A stretch of DNA of 37,960 nt, taken from the NCBI GenBank assembly GCA_020722725.1, contig DYKG01000033.1, positions 1 through 37,960 on the forward strand, read 5' to 3'. Positions within the stretch are counted from its first letter, which is position 1. Every line of letters starts with the position of its first letter. This DNA comes from Candidatus Methylomirabilis sp. (lineage in GTDB: Bacteria > Muiribacteriota > Ozemobacteria > Ozemobacterales > Ozemobacteraceae). The translations under genes were made by a program, and so were the position numbers. The notes under the pieces are model-generated. The model saw only the letters and a list, made by a program, of their open reading frames with translations. It searched no databases and had not been told where the DNA came from. Positions 7,266 through 16,162 of this stretch are shown in pieces.

Positions 7266-8069
7266 TTAAAATTTTTCGCGGTGCAGCTCGCTGAAACGTC
7301 GCGCAGCAGCAACCAGTTTTTCTAATGATTCGGGCAGAGGCTGATCGAGAGCTGCCAGGTCTTCGGGGCTGCAGCTTTCGGCGATCAGTTCGCAGATCTG
7401 CACGCGGGCCTGTTCACCGGCGGGGGTGTTGGGCAGAAGCTCGATGCGGGCCAGGCGTTTTTTGAGTATCTGCGGATTGGCAGGGACGCGAGTGTTAAAC
7501 ATAACAACCAGATCGCCTTCTGACCATTCAAGAGCTTTGCGGTTAATCTGAATCCTGACCTGGTGAAATTCATCGACCTGGGTTATTTCGCAGGTTTTCT
7601 TGAACGGCAGGCCAAAAAAGGGTTCGATAATATCGACATTCTTTTCAATCGGCCTTTTCCAGACTTCGATCGGGATAAAAACCGTTACCCCAAACTGGTC
7701 ACCGGGAACGCCATACTGGTCAGTTCTTGCATAAGCAGATGAAATGACCTGCTCGTTCATATCGATAATCCGCACCCGATGATCGACATCGAGCAAAGTA
7801 AGGTCGGTCTTGTAAAAATTCTGCTGCGGGTAAATGGTCACCTGACGCTTCGCATCCTGGTAACCAATGGCGCGAGCCTTTACCGTGATGCTCCTGTCGC
7901 CATTCAACCAGCAATCGACCTTCGCATTCACAATCAGATTCATGGCCATATTGCGAACCTCAACGTCGACCGTATAATCGCCGACCTTGTAGGGAATCGC
8001 CGAAACAACCGATGCCACAAAAAACAGCACGGCTGCCATCAGCATACTTCTGTTAGGTTGTGTATTCAT
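7266..8069 (-). CDS. Exported protein of unknown function
   Basis: The start at 8069 is chosen because it gives a clean signal peptide (MNTQPNRSMLMAAVLFFVA, cleavage after a VSA motif); the frame is open to 8177 but that extension has no signal. The mature protein, about 243 residues, is predicted to lie in the periplasm or envelope. It is rich in beta-strand patterns and contains IEPFFGLPFKK and a C-terminal helical region. I recognise no family. No strong Shine-Dalgarno is seen. The tRNA-Asn gene lies directly downstream. Function is unknown. Confidence 0.65.
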   Translation of the reverse strand: MNTQPNRSMLMAAVLFFVASVVSAIPYKVGDYTVDVEVRNMAMNLIVNAKVDCWLNGDRSITVKARAIGYQDAKRQVTIYPQQNFYKTDLTLLDVDHRVRIIDMNEQVISSAYARTDQYGVPGDQFGVTVFIPIEVWKRPIEKNVDIIEPFFGLPFKKTCEITQVDEFHQVRIQINRKALEWSEGDLVVMFNTRVPANPQILKKRLARIELLPNTPAGEQARVQICELIAESCSPEDLAALDQPLPESLEKLVAAARRFSELHREKF

Positions 8070-8238
8070 ATATGTAATTCTGCTGATTTCAGCAAGATTC
8101 AACAAGGTACAGAATTGCAAGCCGCAACTTTCAGCGGAACAAGGCATCAGCAAAGAGCCTGGCCAGACAAAAAGCACAACAGCGTTACAAGTTTTATGTA
8201 TTTAATCAGAAGAGCCTTCTAAGGGAAAAAGGCAGCGT

Positions 8239-9591
8239 TTATTTCAGCTTCGGCGATTTTTGCAGATACTTATAAAGCAGGTAAAGACCGGTACCCTTGG
8301 CCAGCGAAGAAAGACTGATCGCCCACCAGATGCCGTTTACCCCCAAACCAAGACGATAAGCAAGGAACCAGGCCAGCGGAATTCTGGCAATGGTCAGCGG
8401 CAAAGTGACCAGCATTGCCGGAAAAGTAATGCCCAGACCGACAAAAACTCCGTTCAGCACCATTTCCCAGCCCAGAAAAACCTCCATCAGGCCGATGATG
8501 AAAAGATATTCGGCACCATGGCCAATCAGCGCCGGGTCATCAGTCATGAAACTCAATAGCCAGTGGGGTCTCAGCAGAAACAAAAGAATGTATGGCAACA
8601 ATATGAAGGTGTTCAGTCTTAAACCAGCAGCAACAATGCTGTCGACTTCTTCTGGTGCTTTGCGGCCGATGGCATTTCCCACCACCGAGGTCATAGCAAT
8701 GCCAAATGCGGTGGAGATAAAAAAAGGCACGCTTTCAAGTCGGTGGCAGATACCGATCGCCGACAACGGAATCATGCCAAATGGCGTGATCAGTCGCGCA
8801 AGAAAGGGGTAAACCAGCGACCAGATCATGCTCGTCAGAGCGTTTGGCAGGCCAACTTTAATAATTCGCCCGTAATAAAAAGTTTTGAATTTGAAAAACT
8901 GCGGCAATGGCGGAATATAGGCCTTGCGGCGCAGCAGGTACAGGCGCATGAAAAAAGACAGGCTGTGACTGACAATCGTAGCCAGTGCCGCCCCCTCGGT
9001 GCCCATGGCCGGAAGACCATACCAGCCAAACATCAGGAGGGGGTCGAGGATCATGTTTACCAAAAGGCAGACGACCATTATCGCGTTGCTCAGACGATTA
9101 TCACCATATGCGTTGAAAACATTGCCGGAAAGCATGTCGAGAAAAATCAGCGGCAAACCGTAAAGTATAATGAGAAAATAATCTGCGGCCATTTCCAGGG
9201 TGTAGGGCTCGAGGCCCATCCAGGTAAACGGATAACGAATCAATGGTATCAGCAGAACGCTTAAAAAACCGGAAATAATTACACTCAGCCAGCTCGACTG
9301 CACCACCGCCTGCCAGGCATAGCGCCTTTTGCCTGCTCCATCAAACTGGGCAACCAGCGACGCGCATCCGGCTCCGGTGATCTGCATCAGCGCATAAAGA
9401 GACCATACGATAAAACCGGCGGATGCAACGCCGGCAACGGCTTTGGTTCCGATTTTTTCGATCCAGTAAATGTCGATGATATCGAAGAGAATCAGCCCGA
9501 GAAACCCCGCCATGGCCGGCAGGGATATTTTAAATACCCGTTTGAAAATTTCGCTGTCTGAATGCTGCATAATAATGGTTAGCTGAAACAT
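8239..9591 (-). CDS. MATE-family multidrug/cation antiporter
   Basis: This 450-residue polytopic membrane protein has about twelve hydrophobic segments arranged as two homologous MatE halves. The first begins KISLPAMAGFLGLILFDIID and the second VGLPNALTSMIWSLVYPFLA. The conserved pattern of the MATE fold is visible in each half (for example MQITGAGCASLVAQFDGAG). MATE proteins export drugs, metabolites or polysaccharide precursors using sodium or proton gradients. The substrate cannot be predicted. The start is 9591 or the in-frame ATG at 9570; neither has a good ribosome site. No partner regulator is adjacent. Confidence 0.9.
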   Translation of the reverse strand: MFQLTIIMQHSDSEIFKRVFKISLPAMAGFLGLILFDIIDIYWIEKIGTKAVAGVASAGFIVWSLYALMQITGAGCASLVAQFDGAGKRRYAWQAVVQSSWLSVIISGFLSVLLIPLIRYPFTWMGLEPYTLEMAADYFLIILYGLPLIFLDMLSGNVFNAYGDNRLSNAIMVVCLLVNMILDPLLMFGWYGLPAMGTEGAALATIVSHSLSFFMRLYLLRRKAYIPPLPQFFKFKTFYYGRIIKVGLPNALTSMIWSLVYPFLARLITPFGMIPLSAIGICHRLESVPFFISTAFGIAMTSVVGNAIGRKAPEEVDSIVAAGLRLNTFILLPYILLFLLRPHWLLSFMTDDPALIGHGAEYLFIIGLMEVFLGWEMVLNGVFVGLGITFPAMLVTLPLTIARIPLAWFLAYRLGLGVNGIWWAISLSSLAKGTGLYLLYKYLQKSPKLK

Positions 9592-9700
9592 TCTAGACTA
9601 TCAGCGCCAAGAAATACATAGATAAGGGAAAATATATTTTCTGCCGGGGCATACAGGCCCGAATGGCATTCATAGTTACAACAGGTCGCTTCGACCCGTT

Positions 9701-9743
9701 AAACGGGCTCAGCGACCAGATAGGAAACGGGCTCAGCGACCAG
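9701..9743. repeat. Tandem 19-bp direct repeat with GGGCTCAGCGACC core
   Basis: AAACGGGCTCAGCGACCAG occurs at 9701-9719 and again, identically, at 9725-9743 with a period of 24. The reverse complement GGTCGCTGAGCCC also occurs at 3828-3840, and a close variant at 32531-32543. Confidence 0.8.
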
Positions 9744-9762
9744 GGAATAACCGGTAATTTAG

Positions 9763-9830
9763 CTTGTCGTACGTGCAGGACGCATTAATGCAAAATTGCC
9801 GCAGGATAGCAAGCAACGCGTGAAATGACC
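9763..9830 (-). repeat. 68-bp interspersed intergenic repeat, copy B
   Basis: The reverse complement of this segment matches 3896-3963 at roughly 80% without gaps. The GGGCTCAGCGACC modules adjoin it, as they do copy A, although order and spacing have drifted. Confidence 0.65.
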
Positions 9831-9847
9831 GAGATAACAGCTTTTCT

Positions 9848-10774
9848 TTATTTGCCCAGGCGGGCTTTGAAAAGAGCGAATGCAGCCTTAGCCATGCCGC
9901 GGTTGCTGTGGGCCACCCCGTCGACCTCGCGCTTTTGCCATTGAAAATTTATTTTGTGCTGCAGCGCAAAGTTCTGTGCATCGGCAAAGAAATTGCGGCC
10001 CCGCTCAAGCCTGAAAGCACCCTGTTTTTTCGCCAGGCTGCTGTTTTCGAGATATTTGTGATTCGGGTCGGTGTCTTCTTTTCCCAGCAACAGAACTAAC
10101 GGCCGCTCCAGAGCATTTCTTAACTGAGATTCCGCATCGGGCAAAGCGGGCATTCCATAGGGATAACGATCATTACTCGACAAAAACGCAAGACTGCCAG
10201 GATTGGCAGCAATTGCCAAGCCTGCTGAACACCGGGGCAAAAGAATCATCAACCGGTGAACGAACTGCCCGCCAGCCGAATGTCCGTAAATCATGTATTT
10301 TTCAGAATTTAGCCCAAATTTAGCCTTAATATGAGAAAATGCCAGTTCAATCACATTGAAAGTCCAGGTTGACGGCAGGTTCAAAGTCTTTTTATCAGGG
10401 GCGACCACCCTGCCCTGGTTGTAGGGAAATGCTTCAGGTAGAAAGCCCGGCGCAACCAGAACCGCGCCAAGTTCAGCGGCATATTCACGCCATTCTTTCA
10501 GGTATTTTTCGGGGTTGCGTTTAACCCCGTGACAGACGAAAAGCACCGGCGAATCGGATGCAAGCCTTCCAGGGAGCGAATAATAAAGCGGGAAAAGGTC
10601 TTTTCCCAGTTCGGGCGGCAAAGGCATCATTTCACAGCCGGAATTGTCTGCAGCGAAAGATGCGGCAAAGGGCAGTATAACGAAAGCGAAAAGAAGCACG
10701 AACAAGGCAGAGCGAGCATTGATACAAGCCCTGCGGTCAATTAAACGTTTATTTAACCTAATATTGCCAGACAT
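9848..10774 (-). CDS. Exported alpha/beta hydrolase (esterase/depolymerase-like)
   Basis: The 308-residue protein starts with a long signal segment (hydrophobic core at about residues 22-42, ending SFAADN), so it is exported. The hydrolase fold is clear: an oxyanion strand VLFVCHGVKRNPE, a nucleophile elbow GHSAG with Ser166, an acid in LLLGKEDTDPN (Asp234 or Asp236) and His289 in VDGVAHSN. This resembles the polyhydroxybutyrate depolymerase / feruloyl esterase-like group more than classical lipases, but the substrate is not certain. The gene stands alone, with the repeat-bearing spacer downstream. Confidence 0.8.
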   Translation of the reverse strand: MSGNIRLNKRLIDRRACINARSALFVLLFAFVILPFAASFAADNSGCEMMPLPPELGKDLFPLYYSLPGRLASDSPVLFVCHGVKRNPEKYLKEWREYAAELGAVLVAPGFLPEAFPYNQGRVVAPDKKTLNLPSTWTFNVIELAFSHIKAKFGLNSEKYMIYGHSAGGQFVHRLMILLPRCSAGLAIAANPGSLAFLSSNDRYPYGMPALPDAESQLRNALERPLVLLLGKEDTDPNHKYLENSSLAKKQGAFRLERGRNFFADAQNFALQHKINFQWQKREVDGVAHSNRGMAKAAFALFKARLGK

Positions 10775-10823
10775 TTTTTTGTAATAGTCGCATTTAATTC
10801 GCAGATACCATTAATTTTCGGAA

Positions 10824-10852
10824 GCGGGCGGACACACGGGTTCGCCCCTGCG
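10824..10852. repeat. Palindromic hairpin repeat, copy 1
   Basis: A 29-base imperfect palindrome beginning GCGGGCGGACACACGGG and ending CGCCCCTGCG. It shares 21 of 29 positions with 19740-19768 and similar ends with 32645-32670. It lies between the tldE-like gene and the hydrolase. Confidence 0.55.
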
Positions 10853-10863
10853 GGACAATCGGA

Positions 10864-12237
10864 TCAGAATGAATCGGCGCTGTCGGTGATTTTCACTTTT
10901 TCGGCGACAATGTATGAAGGCACTGAATAAGCCACCGGAGCCCTGCGGCCATAAGTGTTCGACAGATTTATCGAGTGATTTACCGAAGAAACCAGGCTGA
11001 GGTTGCTGAACACACTGGCAAAAGTGTCGGTAACCCGCGATGAGAATATGGGAGAAACCACCTTGCCATCTTCGACCAGCAGAGCATTGAAGCGCGAACT
11101 GCCGGTAAAAATGCCTTTGCTGGAGTTGGGAATATTGAGATAATGCAGCGCCGGAATTACCAGCACCCTGCCCTTGCCTTTAAGCGCGGCAAGCATATCC
11201 TCGGAATCCTGGCCGGACAGCATGGTAAGACTTACCGAACCGGTGCTGTGACCAGTCTGGGGCTTATTATACCTGGCGCAGGTTGAATTGTCGTAGAGCA
11301 GGCCTTTAAGAACGCCTTTCTCAACCACGGGATATTTCACCCGCTTTTTCCCGGCCAGGTCGAAGCCGAAGCGATAGGTTCCCTCGCAGGCGGGATCATC
11401 GACCAGGGTGAAATTTTCACCGAGAATCTTGTCGCCGAGCTGGTTTTTGCTGGTCCAGCCCTGCTTTTCCTCCCAACCACGGCCGTAAAAACCGGTGAAG
11501 CTGCCCATCATCAACACTTCAGCCAGGGCTTTGGCCCCGAAAGCCACCGTATATTCGCCCGGTTCGGGTTTGAAACCAGGCACTTTTTCGTAAAACGGCA
11601 GCAGATTCTGAAAGCTTTTGATTGCCGCGTCAGCCGAGAAATCACTCTGCCTCCAGCCATTCTGCTTGTTGATCAGCTCCCATTTCTTTTCAGGGTGCTT
11701 GAGCACCACATTGAAATCCTGGTCGGTTCCCAGGTGGTAAGCCTCATTGCGGTTTTCGGTAGAAACCAGATAAAGCTCAACCGAGCCACTCGACCACGAT
11801 CCGGAAAAGTTATATTTTTCCCCGACCGTTTGAATGATCTTCTGATAACCATCGCCCTTAAATGAAGGTTCGACATTTTCAAGAGCCCGGTCGTACTGCA
11901 CCGATTCATCGACATTTTCTTCGACAACGACGGGAATCGGGGCATATTCTTTGGGGCTGGCGACGCGTGCCTTTTCAACCGCCAGTTCAAGAGCTTTTTC
12001 AACGTATTCAACCGATGAAATATCGCCCATCTGGGTATGAGTACCAGTCTGACGGCCATTAATCACTTCAACATCAAGCCTGCACAGGTTTTCAGAGGTG
12101 TTGAGCGAAACCGAGTTATTACCAATTCGCATCAGATGGCTTTTTTCGCGATGCAGCGAAAAAGAAGCGCAAATGCCACGCGCTGCCGCTTTGTCTCTGA
12201 CCTTGCAGAAAATTTCACGAATTTTTTGTTCAATCAT
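10864..12237 (-). CDS. tldE: TldE/PmbA-like subunit of the TldD/TldE metalloprotease
   Basis: This 457-residue protein belongs to the TldD/PmbA family, about the usual length (450 in E. coli). It lacks the HExxxH zinc motif, which marks it as the non-catalytic TldE/PmbA-type partner. The C-terminal half contains GFYGRGWEEKQGWTSKNQLG and LLYDNSTCARYNKPQTGHS, typical of the family. TldD/TldE form a heterodimer that degrades unfolded peptides and matures ribosomally made modified peptides such as microcin B17. Only three bases separate it from the upstream tldD gene, and its AAAGGAAAT ribosome site lies within the tldD end, so the two are translated together. Confidence 0.9.
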   Translation of the reverse strand: MIEQKIREIFCKVRDKAAARGICASFSLHREKSHLMRIGNNSVSLNTSENLCRLDVEVINGRQTGTHTQMGDISSVEYVEKALELAVEKARVASPKEYAPIPVVVEENVDESVQYDRALENVEPSFKGDGYQKIIQTVGEKYNFSGSWSSGSVELYLVSTENRNEAYHLGTDQDFNVVLKHPEKKWELINKQNGWRQSDFSADAAIKSFQNLLPFYEKVPGFKPEPGEYTVAFGAKALAEVLMMGSFTGFYGRGWEEKQGWTSKNQLGDKILGENFTLVDDPACEGTYRFGFDLAGKKRVKYPVVEKGVLKGLLYDNSTCARYNKPQTGHSTGSVSLTMLSGQDSEDMLAALKGKGRVLVIPALHYLNIPNSSKGIFTGSSRFNALLVEDGKVVSPIFSSRVTDTFASVFSNLSLVSSVNHSINLSNTYGRRAPVAYSVPSYIVAEKVKITDSADSF

Positions 12238-12240
12238 GGC

Positions 12241-13728
12241 TTATTTCCTTTCTCCGGTGATGACGTTGTCAAAACGAATAGCGGGTACCCCGTGCGCCAG
12301 CTGCATAATCTGGTTTGGTTCGCCTTTGCCACAGTTATCGACCTGCCAGACCTGCCAGGTTGAAGCGTCACCGACCGCCGAAAGCGAATTGTAAAATTCG
12401 ACGGTATGCCCCTGATAAGTGGGGTTTTTCAGAATGCGGGTCTTTTTGCCGTTTTTCACTTCCCAGGCGATTTCGCATCCGAAATGGAAATGCTCGCGAT
12501 TCGAGCCGATCGACCACGACACCGGGTTATCGAGAACCACACCATCTTCGGTTGATGCAATGATGTCTTCGAGAGTTCCATCATTTCCGGGAAGAATGTT
12601 AACGTTGGTCATGCGATCGATCGGAGCCCGGTAGAAAGCGGTGGCGCGTGCGCAACCGCCACTGACATCGGCGAACACCTGGCGCCCGGCAACTTCGTTG
12701 GCTTCATGGATCATGGGACGAGAAGTAAGCGCGTTGACCAGAATGCCCTGATCGATCAGCAGATAATCGCGCTCGGGCGAACCTTCATCGTCGAAGCCGA
12801 AGCTGCCCGGCGAATTGGCGATTCCACCAAAAGCGCTGACATTGAGCTTTTCACTACCATATTGCAATTTGCCGAAAGAATCAAGGTTAACGAAAGAACC
12901 ACCGGCGTATGAAAGCTCGTAACCAAGTATGCGATCGAGTTCGAGCGGGTGCCCAATTGTTTCATGCACCTGAAGAAAGCCCTGTCCCGGAAGCAGAATA
13001 ACCGAACGTCGGCCGTATTCAAGGGAATCGGCCTTGATCAGCTCGGCAAGCTCCTGCTTGATGCGGTCGGCATGCCCCGAAAAAAGCTCGGGCTGGGTCA
13101 GCATTTCATAGCCCCGGGTGCCTTTTCCGGTAGTAAAAAGGTCCTGGCTTCGGCGCTGCATCTGGCCTTCATTGTCCAGAGCCATAACCATCATTTTGGC
13201 GAAAACGTTGGCAAGGTGCTTTGACACCTCAGTTCCTTCACTGTTAAAGAAATAACTGTACTTTTTCTGGAATTCGGCATAAACAAATCGCTTCAATATC
13301 CAGTCAGCAGTAAGACGATCATCGATAGCCTTGAGAAAATCAAGCTTCTCTTTGAGGGGTACAGTGAAAGGATCGGTTTTAACCGGCGATGTGAAAGAGC
13401 TTTTGTGGGCTGGCTTTTTGCTCATTCCAAGGGGAAGCCGCATCAGTCTGGCCGCAGTCTCAGCGTTGCGCCGGGCCAGTTCAAAACAGTTTTCAATTTC
13501 GCCGGGATTGCTGGTTGCCGCAAAACCCCAGGCTCCCCCCCAGAGCACCCTTACGCCAAGACCGCTTTCAAAAGAGGTGTCGTTGGCTTCGAGGTTGCCA
13601 TCGTAAAAAAGCAGGGTTTCAGAATCGTCGTGGGTGTAGAAGCGTGCGTCAACGTATTCCGCACCTTTATCCATGACTTTTTTCAGGTTGGTTCTGATGC
13701 TCTGCTTGAGTTCTTCAGAAATACTCAT
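12241..13728 (-). CDS. tldD: TldD metalloprotease, catalytic subunit
   Basis: The protein has 495 residues (481 in E. coli TldD). The zinc motif HETIGH is at residues 255-260, and a Cys at about 418 in HFGCEIAWEV matches the third metal ligand described for TldD. The N-terminal domain (residues 1-200) has the swapped alpha/beta fold with YVDARF and SFESGLGVRV. It acts in the cytoplasm on unstructured peptides inside the TldD/TldE chamber. The ribosome site is AAAGGTGG upstream of ATG 13728. No modified-peptide precursor gene is visible nearby, so a general peptide-turnover role is more likely than maturation of a local product. Confidence 0.92.
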   Translation of the reverse strand: MSISEELKQSIRTNLKKVMDKGAEYVDARFYTHDDSETLLFYDGNLEANDTSFESGLGVRVLWGGAWGFAATSNPGEIENCFELARRNAETAARLMRLPLGMSKKPAHKSSFTSPVKTDPFTVPLKEKLDFLKAIDDRLTADWILKRFVYAEFQKKYSYFFNSEGTEVSKHLANVFAKMMVMALDNEGQMQRRSQDLFTTGKGTRGYEMLTQPELFSGHADRIKQELAELIKADSLEYGRRSVILLPGQGFLQVHETIGHPLELDRILGYELSYAGGSFVNLDSFGKLQYGSEKLNVSAFGGIANSPGSFGFDDEGSPERDYLLIDQGILVNALTSRPMIHEANEVAGRQVFADVSGGCARATAFYRAPIDRMTNVNILPGNDGTLEDIIASTEDGVVLDNPVSWSIGSNREHFHFGCEIAWEVKNGKKTRILKNPTYQGHTVEFYNSLSAVGDASTWQVWQVDNCGKGEPNQIMQLAHGVPAIRFDNVITGERK

Positions 13729-13914
13729 AAAATACCACCTTTCCCACGGGGTGCACTTTTGTTTTAACGGTGATCCCGATCAACTCAGGGTATGAAAAAA
13801 CCGCCCGCACCCGGTAATTTTTGACAATATACTATATTTTCAGAGGCATTAAAAGGTTTTTTGAGATTCAAACGAAAATCTAATAACCTGTACACCCTGT
13901 CGTGCAGACGGCCA

Positions 13915-14376
13915 TTAAAATTCGTATTTCATCAGGGTTACGTCAACACCGTGATAATTCATTTTTTCGATGGTGCGCCAGCCCATGTGCGCATAGAAAT
14001 GCTCACGGTCGGGCGTGTAAAGGTAGAACTTGTCGATTCCGCCGTCTTTAACATGTTCCATAATCTTCATAACCAGCTGTCTGCCAATTTTCAGATGCCG
14101 GTAATCCTGCAGAACATAAACACTGGCCAGCCATGGCGTCAAATTCGAGCGTTCATGCATGTCACAAACCAGCACCGAAGCCGAGCCGACCAAAACCCCA
14201 TCGGAAAACGCCACATAGGTTGCCGGTACCGTCTTATCGAGAAGGTGCTCCTGCATTTCTTCAAAGCGATTGGAAAGGGGGCGGCCCGGGTTCAGATAAG
14301 CCCACTCATTGTGGTGCCAGGTGCAGATCGTTTCAATTACCTGCGGGCATTGGGAAATTTTCCTGATTTCGATCAT
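13915..14376 (-). CDS. GNAT-family N-acetyltransferase
   Basis: The 153-residue protein has the GNAT fold. A central beta strand AFSDGVLVGSASVLV is followed by PWLASVYVLQDYRHLKIGRQ, where RHLKIG (about residues 93-98) fits the acetyl-CoA pyrophosphate loop (Q/RxxGxG/A), and then a C-terminal FYAHMGWRTIEK motif. It transfers an acetyl group from acetyl-CoA to an amine; the substrate is unknown. A GGAG site precedes ATG 14376. It is divergent from the ABC1-like kinase gene. Confidence 0.85.
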   Translation of the reverse strand: MIEIRKISQCPQVIETICTWHHNEWAYLNPGRPLSNRFEEMQEHLLDKTVPATYVAFSDGVLVGSASVLVCDMHERSNLTPWLASVYVLQDYRHLKIGRQLVMKIMEHVKDGGIDKFYLYTPDREHFYAHMGWRTIEKMNYHGVDVTLMKYEF

Positions 14377-14490
14377 GTTTTTCTCCAGCTATGAATCGTT
14401 CTGGTCAAATCTATCACAGCCTTTACTGCATTTCAAAATTGCCGGGGCGAGTTTTATTTTGCGTTTGCAAAATATTTTGTGCAAGACCTA

Positions 14491-14519
14491 TTGCAGGCAA
14501 ACTTTATTTTTGCTACAAT
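14491..14519 (+). promoter_or_regulatory. Promoter of the ABC1/UbiB-like kinase gene
   Basis: TTGCAG (14491-14496) and TACAAT (14514-14519) are spaced by 17 bases and lie about 40 bases before the ATG. Confidence 0.65.
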
Positions 14520-14557
14520 GCAGCAAATTGCAGTTTTAACCCCAAGGAGTATGATGT

Positions 14558-16048
14558 ATGGACTGGACCTCACTTTTTGCCAGCCTGGATCTTAACAATC
14601 TGATTCCCGAATGTTACAGCAAGTGGAAACCTTTCGTTGCGGAAGGTCTTGCCTGGTTTTTAAGCCAACTCAAAGAAGAGCGTCAGCAGCAGATTCTCAG
14701 CGATCAGGTTGGCCTTGGGCCATTTGCAACTGCAGCAAGTCGCCTGGAAATGGTGTTGCGCCGCTGCCCCACCCTGCATAAGCTTGGACAGGTTCTGGCT
14801 CGCGACAAAAGATTGAGCCTCGAACTGCGCAAAAGTCTGCAGAATCTTGAGATGCTCAAGCCCGTTTATACACGCGAAATGGTGCGTGAACTGCTAGATA
14901 AAGAGCATATCGATCCAAGCAGCGTCACGCTCGGCGAAAAGCCGCTGGCAGAAGCCAGTGTTGCCGTGGTGATGCCTTTTACCTGCAAAAGCGCCGATGG
15001 CGAAATTATCGAGGGGGTTTTCAAAGTTATCAGACCAGAAGCGGAATCAGCATTACAGGAAGAGCTTGAACTCTGGCCAGGTCTGGGCAATGCCCTTGAA
15101 AAAATTTGTGACCGGCTTGGATTGCCGCGCCTGGAATTTTCCGGCCCATTATCCGATTCAGCCCGGCTGGTTGCCGATGAAGCAAGACTCGAACATGAAC
15201 AGGCTAACCTGAAAAGGGCAAAAGAGCTTTATCGCGACGTCACTGAAGTTTATGTTCCAGATATCCTGCCATGGTGCTCGAATAAAGTAACCGCCATGAC
15301 TCTGATCAAAGGGCGCAAGCTCAGCGACGCTTTGCCTGAAGACCCCGCTGAAAGACGGCGAATTGCGGAAAAGCTCATTGATGGCCTGATCGCCAAACCG
15401 TTCTGGATGGCAGAAACCTGGTCGATTTTTCATGGCGACCCGCACGGCGGAAATCTTTTCATCGACGATAACGGCAAAATCGTGCCCCTCGACTGGAGCC
15501 TCTCGGTTGAACTGCCGAAAAACGAACGGGTTTCACTGTTGCAGCTGTTGCTTGGCGGCCTGAAACTCGATGCCAGTGCGGTGACCCAGGCTCTTTCACA
15601 GCTGGGAATCGCCACCGACCGCAAAAAACTCAAAGAAGTTGGCCAATGGGCGGTTTCACAGATACGTGGCGGAACTTTTCCCGGGTTTGACTGGTGCCTG
15701 GACGTTCTCGACCGGGCGGTGGAATTCGGCGGCATGGGCTTACGCGCAGAGCTTGCCCTTTTTCGCAAAGCCCTGTTTTCTCTGCTGACACTGGTTGAAG
15801 ATGTAGCTCCTGATGCAGTCACCGACAAAGTTGTGGTTGGCACCGGCCTTGCAAGACTCGCGGAAGAATGGCCATATCGCGCTTTCGCCAACCCGTTCAG
15901 CAAAGACTGGGACACCCATGTTTCGACGGCGGAAATATACAGTCTCTGCGCGAGCTGGCCGCTTACTGCGACCCGTTTCTGGTTCGGCAGCTGGAACGAC
16001 TCAATCAAAAGAGTTGCCTCCCGCGAAAAATCAAACGGGCAAAATTGA
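14558..16048 (+). CDS. ABC1/ADCK (UbiB-like) atypical kinase
   Basis: The 496-residue protein shows the ABC1 family motifs in order: KLGQ (residues 75-78, the KxGQ motif), AEASVAVV (about 131-138, replacing the usual Ala-rich nucleotide loop), the ATP-binding Lys156 in VFKVIRP, the catalytic loop HGDPHGGNL (292-300) and the metal-binding DWS (312-314). UbiB/ADCK proteins are ATPases needed for ubiquinone biosynthesis and lipid handling. No ubiquinone genes are nearby, and the usual C-terminal membrane helices are not evident, so the role here is uncertain. An AAGGAG ribosome site precedes the start. No operon partner is seen. Confidence 0.85.
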   Translation: MDWTSLFASLDLNNLIPECYSKWKPFVAEGLAWFLSQLKEERQQQILSDQVGLGPFATAASRLEMVLRRCPTLHKLGQVLARDKRLSLELRKSLQNLEMLKPVYTREMVRELLDKEHIDPSSVTLGEKPLAEASVAVVMPFTCKSADGEIIEGVFKVIRPEAESALQEELELWPGLGNALEKICDRLGLPRLEFSGPLSDSARLVADEARLEHEQANLKRAKELYRDVTEVYVPDILPWCSNKVTAMTLIKGRKLSDALPEDPAERRRIAEKLIDGLIAKPFWMAETWSIFHGDPHGGNLFIDDNGKIVPLDWSLSVELPKNERVSLLQLLLGGLKLDASAVTQALSQLGIATDRKKLKEVGQWAVSQIRGGTFPGFDWCLDVLDRAVEFGGMGLRAELALFRKALFSLLTLVEDVAPDAVTDKVVVGTGLARLAEEWPYRAFANPFSKDWDTHVSTAEIYSLCASWPLTATRFWFGSWNDSIKRVASREKSNGQN

Positions 16049-16162
16049 AAACCGGTTTTTTAATCGGTTGTTTAAAACAAATGTGTTATTGAATTTAAAG
16101 AAGGAGCCGACATTTTGCAGCCCCTGCAAATATAAAGGAAATTTTAAACTCGATTAACAGGC

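Larger units (their letters stand above)
9592..9847. other. Repeat-containing spacer
   Basis: This 256-base spacer holds a tandem duplication (9701-9743) and copy B of the 68-bp repeat (9763-9830). There is no gene. Confidence 0.6.

Noticed and set aside
8743..9264. Plus-strand frame of 173 codons
   Set aside because: Shadow of the MATE transporter gene on the other strand; rich in Gln/His/Arg as expected for antisense of a membrane protein.
10864..13728. Possible modified-peptide (microcin-like) biosynthesis cluster because of TldD/TldE
   Set aside because: No precursor peptide, cyclodehydratase or exporter gene lies near; TldD/TldE also occur alone as general peptidases.
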